A DNA stretch of 6,741 nt from Dehalococcoidia bacterium. GTDB lineage: Bacteria > Chloroflexota > Dehalococcoidia > Dehalococcoidales > RBG-16-60-22. The stretch spans positions 1-6,741 of the forward strand of contig JAUWBK010000068.1 in NCBI GenBank assembly GCA_030605045.1. Reading direction: 5' to 3'. Below are positions 6,209-6,741 of the stretch, piece by piece. The translations under genes were made by a program, and so were the position numbers. A model generated the notes under the pieces. The model saw only the letters and a list, made by a program, of their open reading frames with translations. It had not been told where the DNA came from and did not search any database. The stretch's first letter is position 1. Every line of letters begins with the position of its first letter.

Positions 6209-6375
6209 TTCACTTTCATCTTAAGCTACCAGAATTAATTGCTCATAAAATCAGCATTTAAACTCTGTTAAAATTAGACGGATATCTAAGGGCTTGCCTT
6301 TTTGGGCTCTCTTTTCCGAATGGTTAATAATGTGGGGTGTTTCAGAGGGACGTGGCGCCTCTTCCATAATGAAAT

Positions 6376-6403
6376 CCCCCCTCTCCTTGAAGGGAGAGGG
6401 GGG
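6376..6403. repeat. GC-rich palindrome, REP/MITE-like element candidate
   Basis: An 11-bp perfect stem of CCCCCCTCTCC and GGAGAGGGGGG encloses a six-base loop TTGAAG. It is followed by a related purine-rich stretch up to about 6420. Neither strand has a T-run after the stem, so it does not look like an intrinsic terminator. Similar C-rich/G-rich palindromes are known as dispersed intergenic repeats in many bacteria. Copy number cannot be judged from this window. Confidence 0.65.
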
Positions 6404-6443
6404 ACCAAGGGAGGAGGTCAGGAAATAGCCTCTTTTTTGGTGG

Positions 6444-6472
6444 TTGATTTGTAATGATTGGAGGGGTATAAT
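6444..6472 (+). promoter_or_regulatory. Sigma70-type promoter of the elongation factor-like gene
   Basis: TTGATT (6444-6449) and a perfect TATAAT (6467-6472) are separated by the ideal 17 bases. The predicted start is near 6479, leaving a leader of about 48 bases. AAGGAGGG at 6513-6520 is the ribosome site of the gene. Confidence 0.75.
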
Positions 6473-6526
6473 GGCAAAAACGAGGGAGCAAACCTTATCT
6501 TAAATAATATGTAAGGAGGGAGTCAG

Positions 6527-6741
6527 ATGCCTGAGGAAGTAATCGGCAAGGTGAGTGACTTCTTTGCCCACCCGGTAGTCGCCGGTATTGAGCTCACCGC
6601 AACTCTGCAAGTGGGTGACCGAATCCATATCAAGGGGCACACCACTGATATGGAACTCACCGTTGACTCGATGCAGATTAACAATGTGGATGTTAACGAA
6701 GCTAAAGCCGGGGATGCCATTGGGATCAAGGTCAGCGAACG
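6527..6741 (+). CDS. Translation elongation factor-like protein (single EF-Tu domain-2-type barrel), 3' end outside window
   Basis: An ATG at 6527, six bases after AAGGAGGG, opens a frame that reaches the right edge (71 complete codons). The product begins MPEEVIGKVSDFF and shows the domain-2 pattern of translational GTPases: a first strand with IGKV near residue 6, ELTATLQVGDRIHIKG at 22-37, TVDSMQINNVDV at 45-56 and KAGDAIGIKV at 60-69. No GTPase G-motifs are present, and the start is clear, so it is a free-standing barrel. Such small proteins are annotated elongation factor-like and are typically around 80-90 residues, so little is missing. The biological role is not established; binding to RNA or to the translation machinery is plausible. 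It is transcribed away from the signalling genes and looks functionally unrelated. Confidence 0.85.
   Translation, partial: MPEEVIGKVSDFFAHPVVAGIELTATLQVGDRIHIKGHTTDMELTVDSMQINNVDVNEAKAGDAIGIKVSE

Larger units (their letters stand above)
6209..6526. other. Divergent intergenic region with a palindrome and a plus-strand promoter
   Basis: This 318-base gap separates the minus-strand cassette from the plus-strand elongation factor-like gene. It holds the GC-rich palindrome and the promoter listed separately. On the minus strand only weak promoter-like boxes were seen (for example TTAACA near 6270), too poor to call. No RNA gene, riboswitch or ORF of meaningful length was recognised. Confidence 0.6.

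Noticed and set aside
6376..6403. Palindrome as an intrinsic terminator
   Set aside because: There is no T-run after the stem on either strand.
6471..6503. Ten-codon ORF starting in the TATAAT box of the plus-strand promoter
   Set aside because: Its ATG lies within the promoter -10 region, upstream of the predicted transcription start, so it would not be in the transcript.
6523..6729. Minus-strand ORF of 68 codons at the right edge
   Set aside because: It is antisense to the elongation factor-like gene, which has promoter, ribosome site and domain pattern.
1..6741. CRISPR array, tRNA, rRNA or transposase
   Set aside because: No spaced direct repeats, cloverleaf-like sequence, rRNA-like stretch or transposase motif was seen.

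Overview
The window holds a signal-transduction operon on the minus strand, a small three-gene cassette on the same strand upstream of it, and the start of an unrelated plus-strand gene at the right edge. Three things suggest an uncultured anaerobic bacterium, possibly Chloroflexota of the Dehalococcoidia type: strong AGGAGG ribosome sites, a free-standing EF-Tu-domain-2-like small protein, and an excisionase-type HTH next to a conserved-looking tiny protein. This placement is inference at low to moderate confidence, because there is no rRNA or marker gene.

Region 1 (5367 to 1, read leftward) is one tightly packed transcription unit. It starts at a good sigma70-type promoter near 5402-5431. 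It encodes a CheR-family protein methyltransferase, a possible 30-residue leader ORF, a membrane histidine kinase (MCP-like helical sensor, HAMP, Glu-rich coiled coil, HisKA/HATPase), a protein made of two receiver domains only, and a receiver protein followed by at least four PAS domains that runs off the left edge. The last two genes overlap by ATGA. The receiver-receiver gene starts with TTG.

Region 2 (6208 to 5562, minus) is a cassette of a two-helix membrane protein, a 65-residue protein of unknown function and a 69-residue winged-HTH protein. Region 3 (6209-6526) is non-coding and contains a long GC-rich palindrome and a plus-strand promoter. That promoter serves a translation elongation factor-like protein cut by the right edge.

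The most interesting point is how the first genes may fit together. The histidine kinase has the N-terminal half of a chemoreceptor. Its helix between HAMP and HisKA carries six Glu-Glu pairs spaced exactly seven residues apart, three of them as EExxAS, which is the classic chemoreceptor methylation consensus. The only CheR in the window is the first gene of the same operon. This suggests, as inference, a two-component kinase adapted by reversible glutamate methylation, with output into two receiver proteins. No CheA, CheW, CheB or true MCP is visible in the window.

The operon also looks mosaic. The kinase sensor and PAS3 are AT-rich, while the kinase core and the nearly duplicated PAS1/PAS2 are GC-rich, consistent with domain shuffling and a recent 399-bp in-frame duplication.
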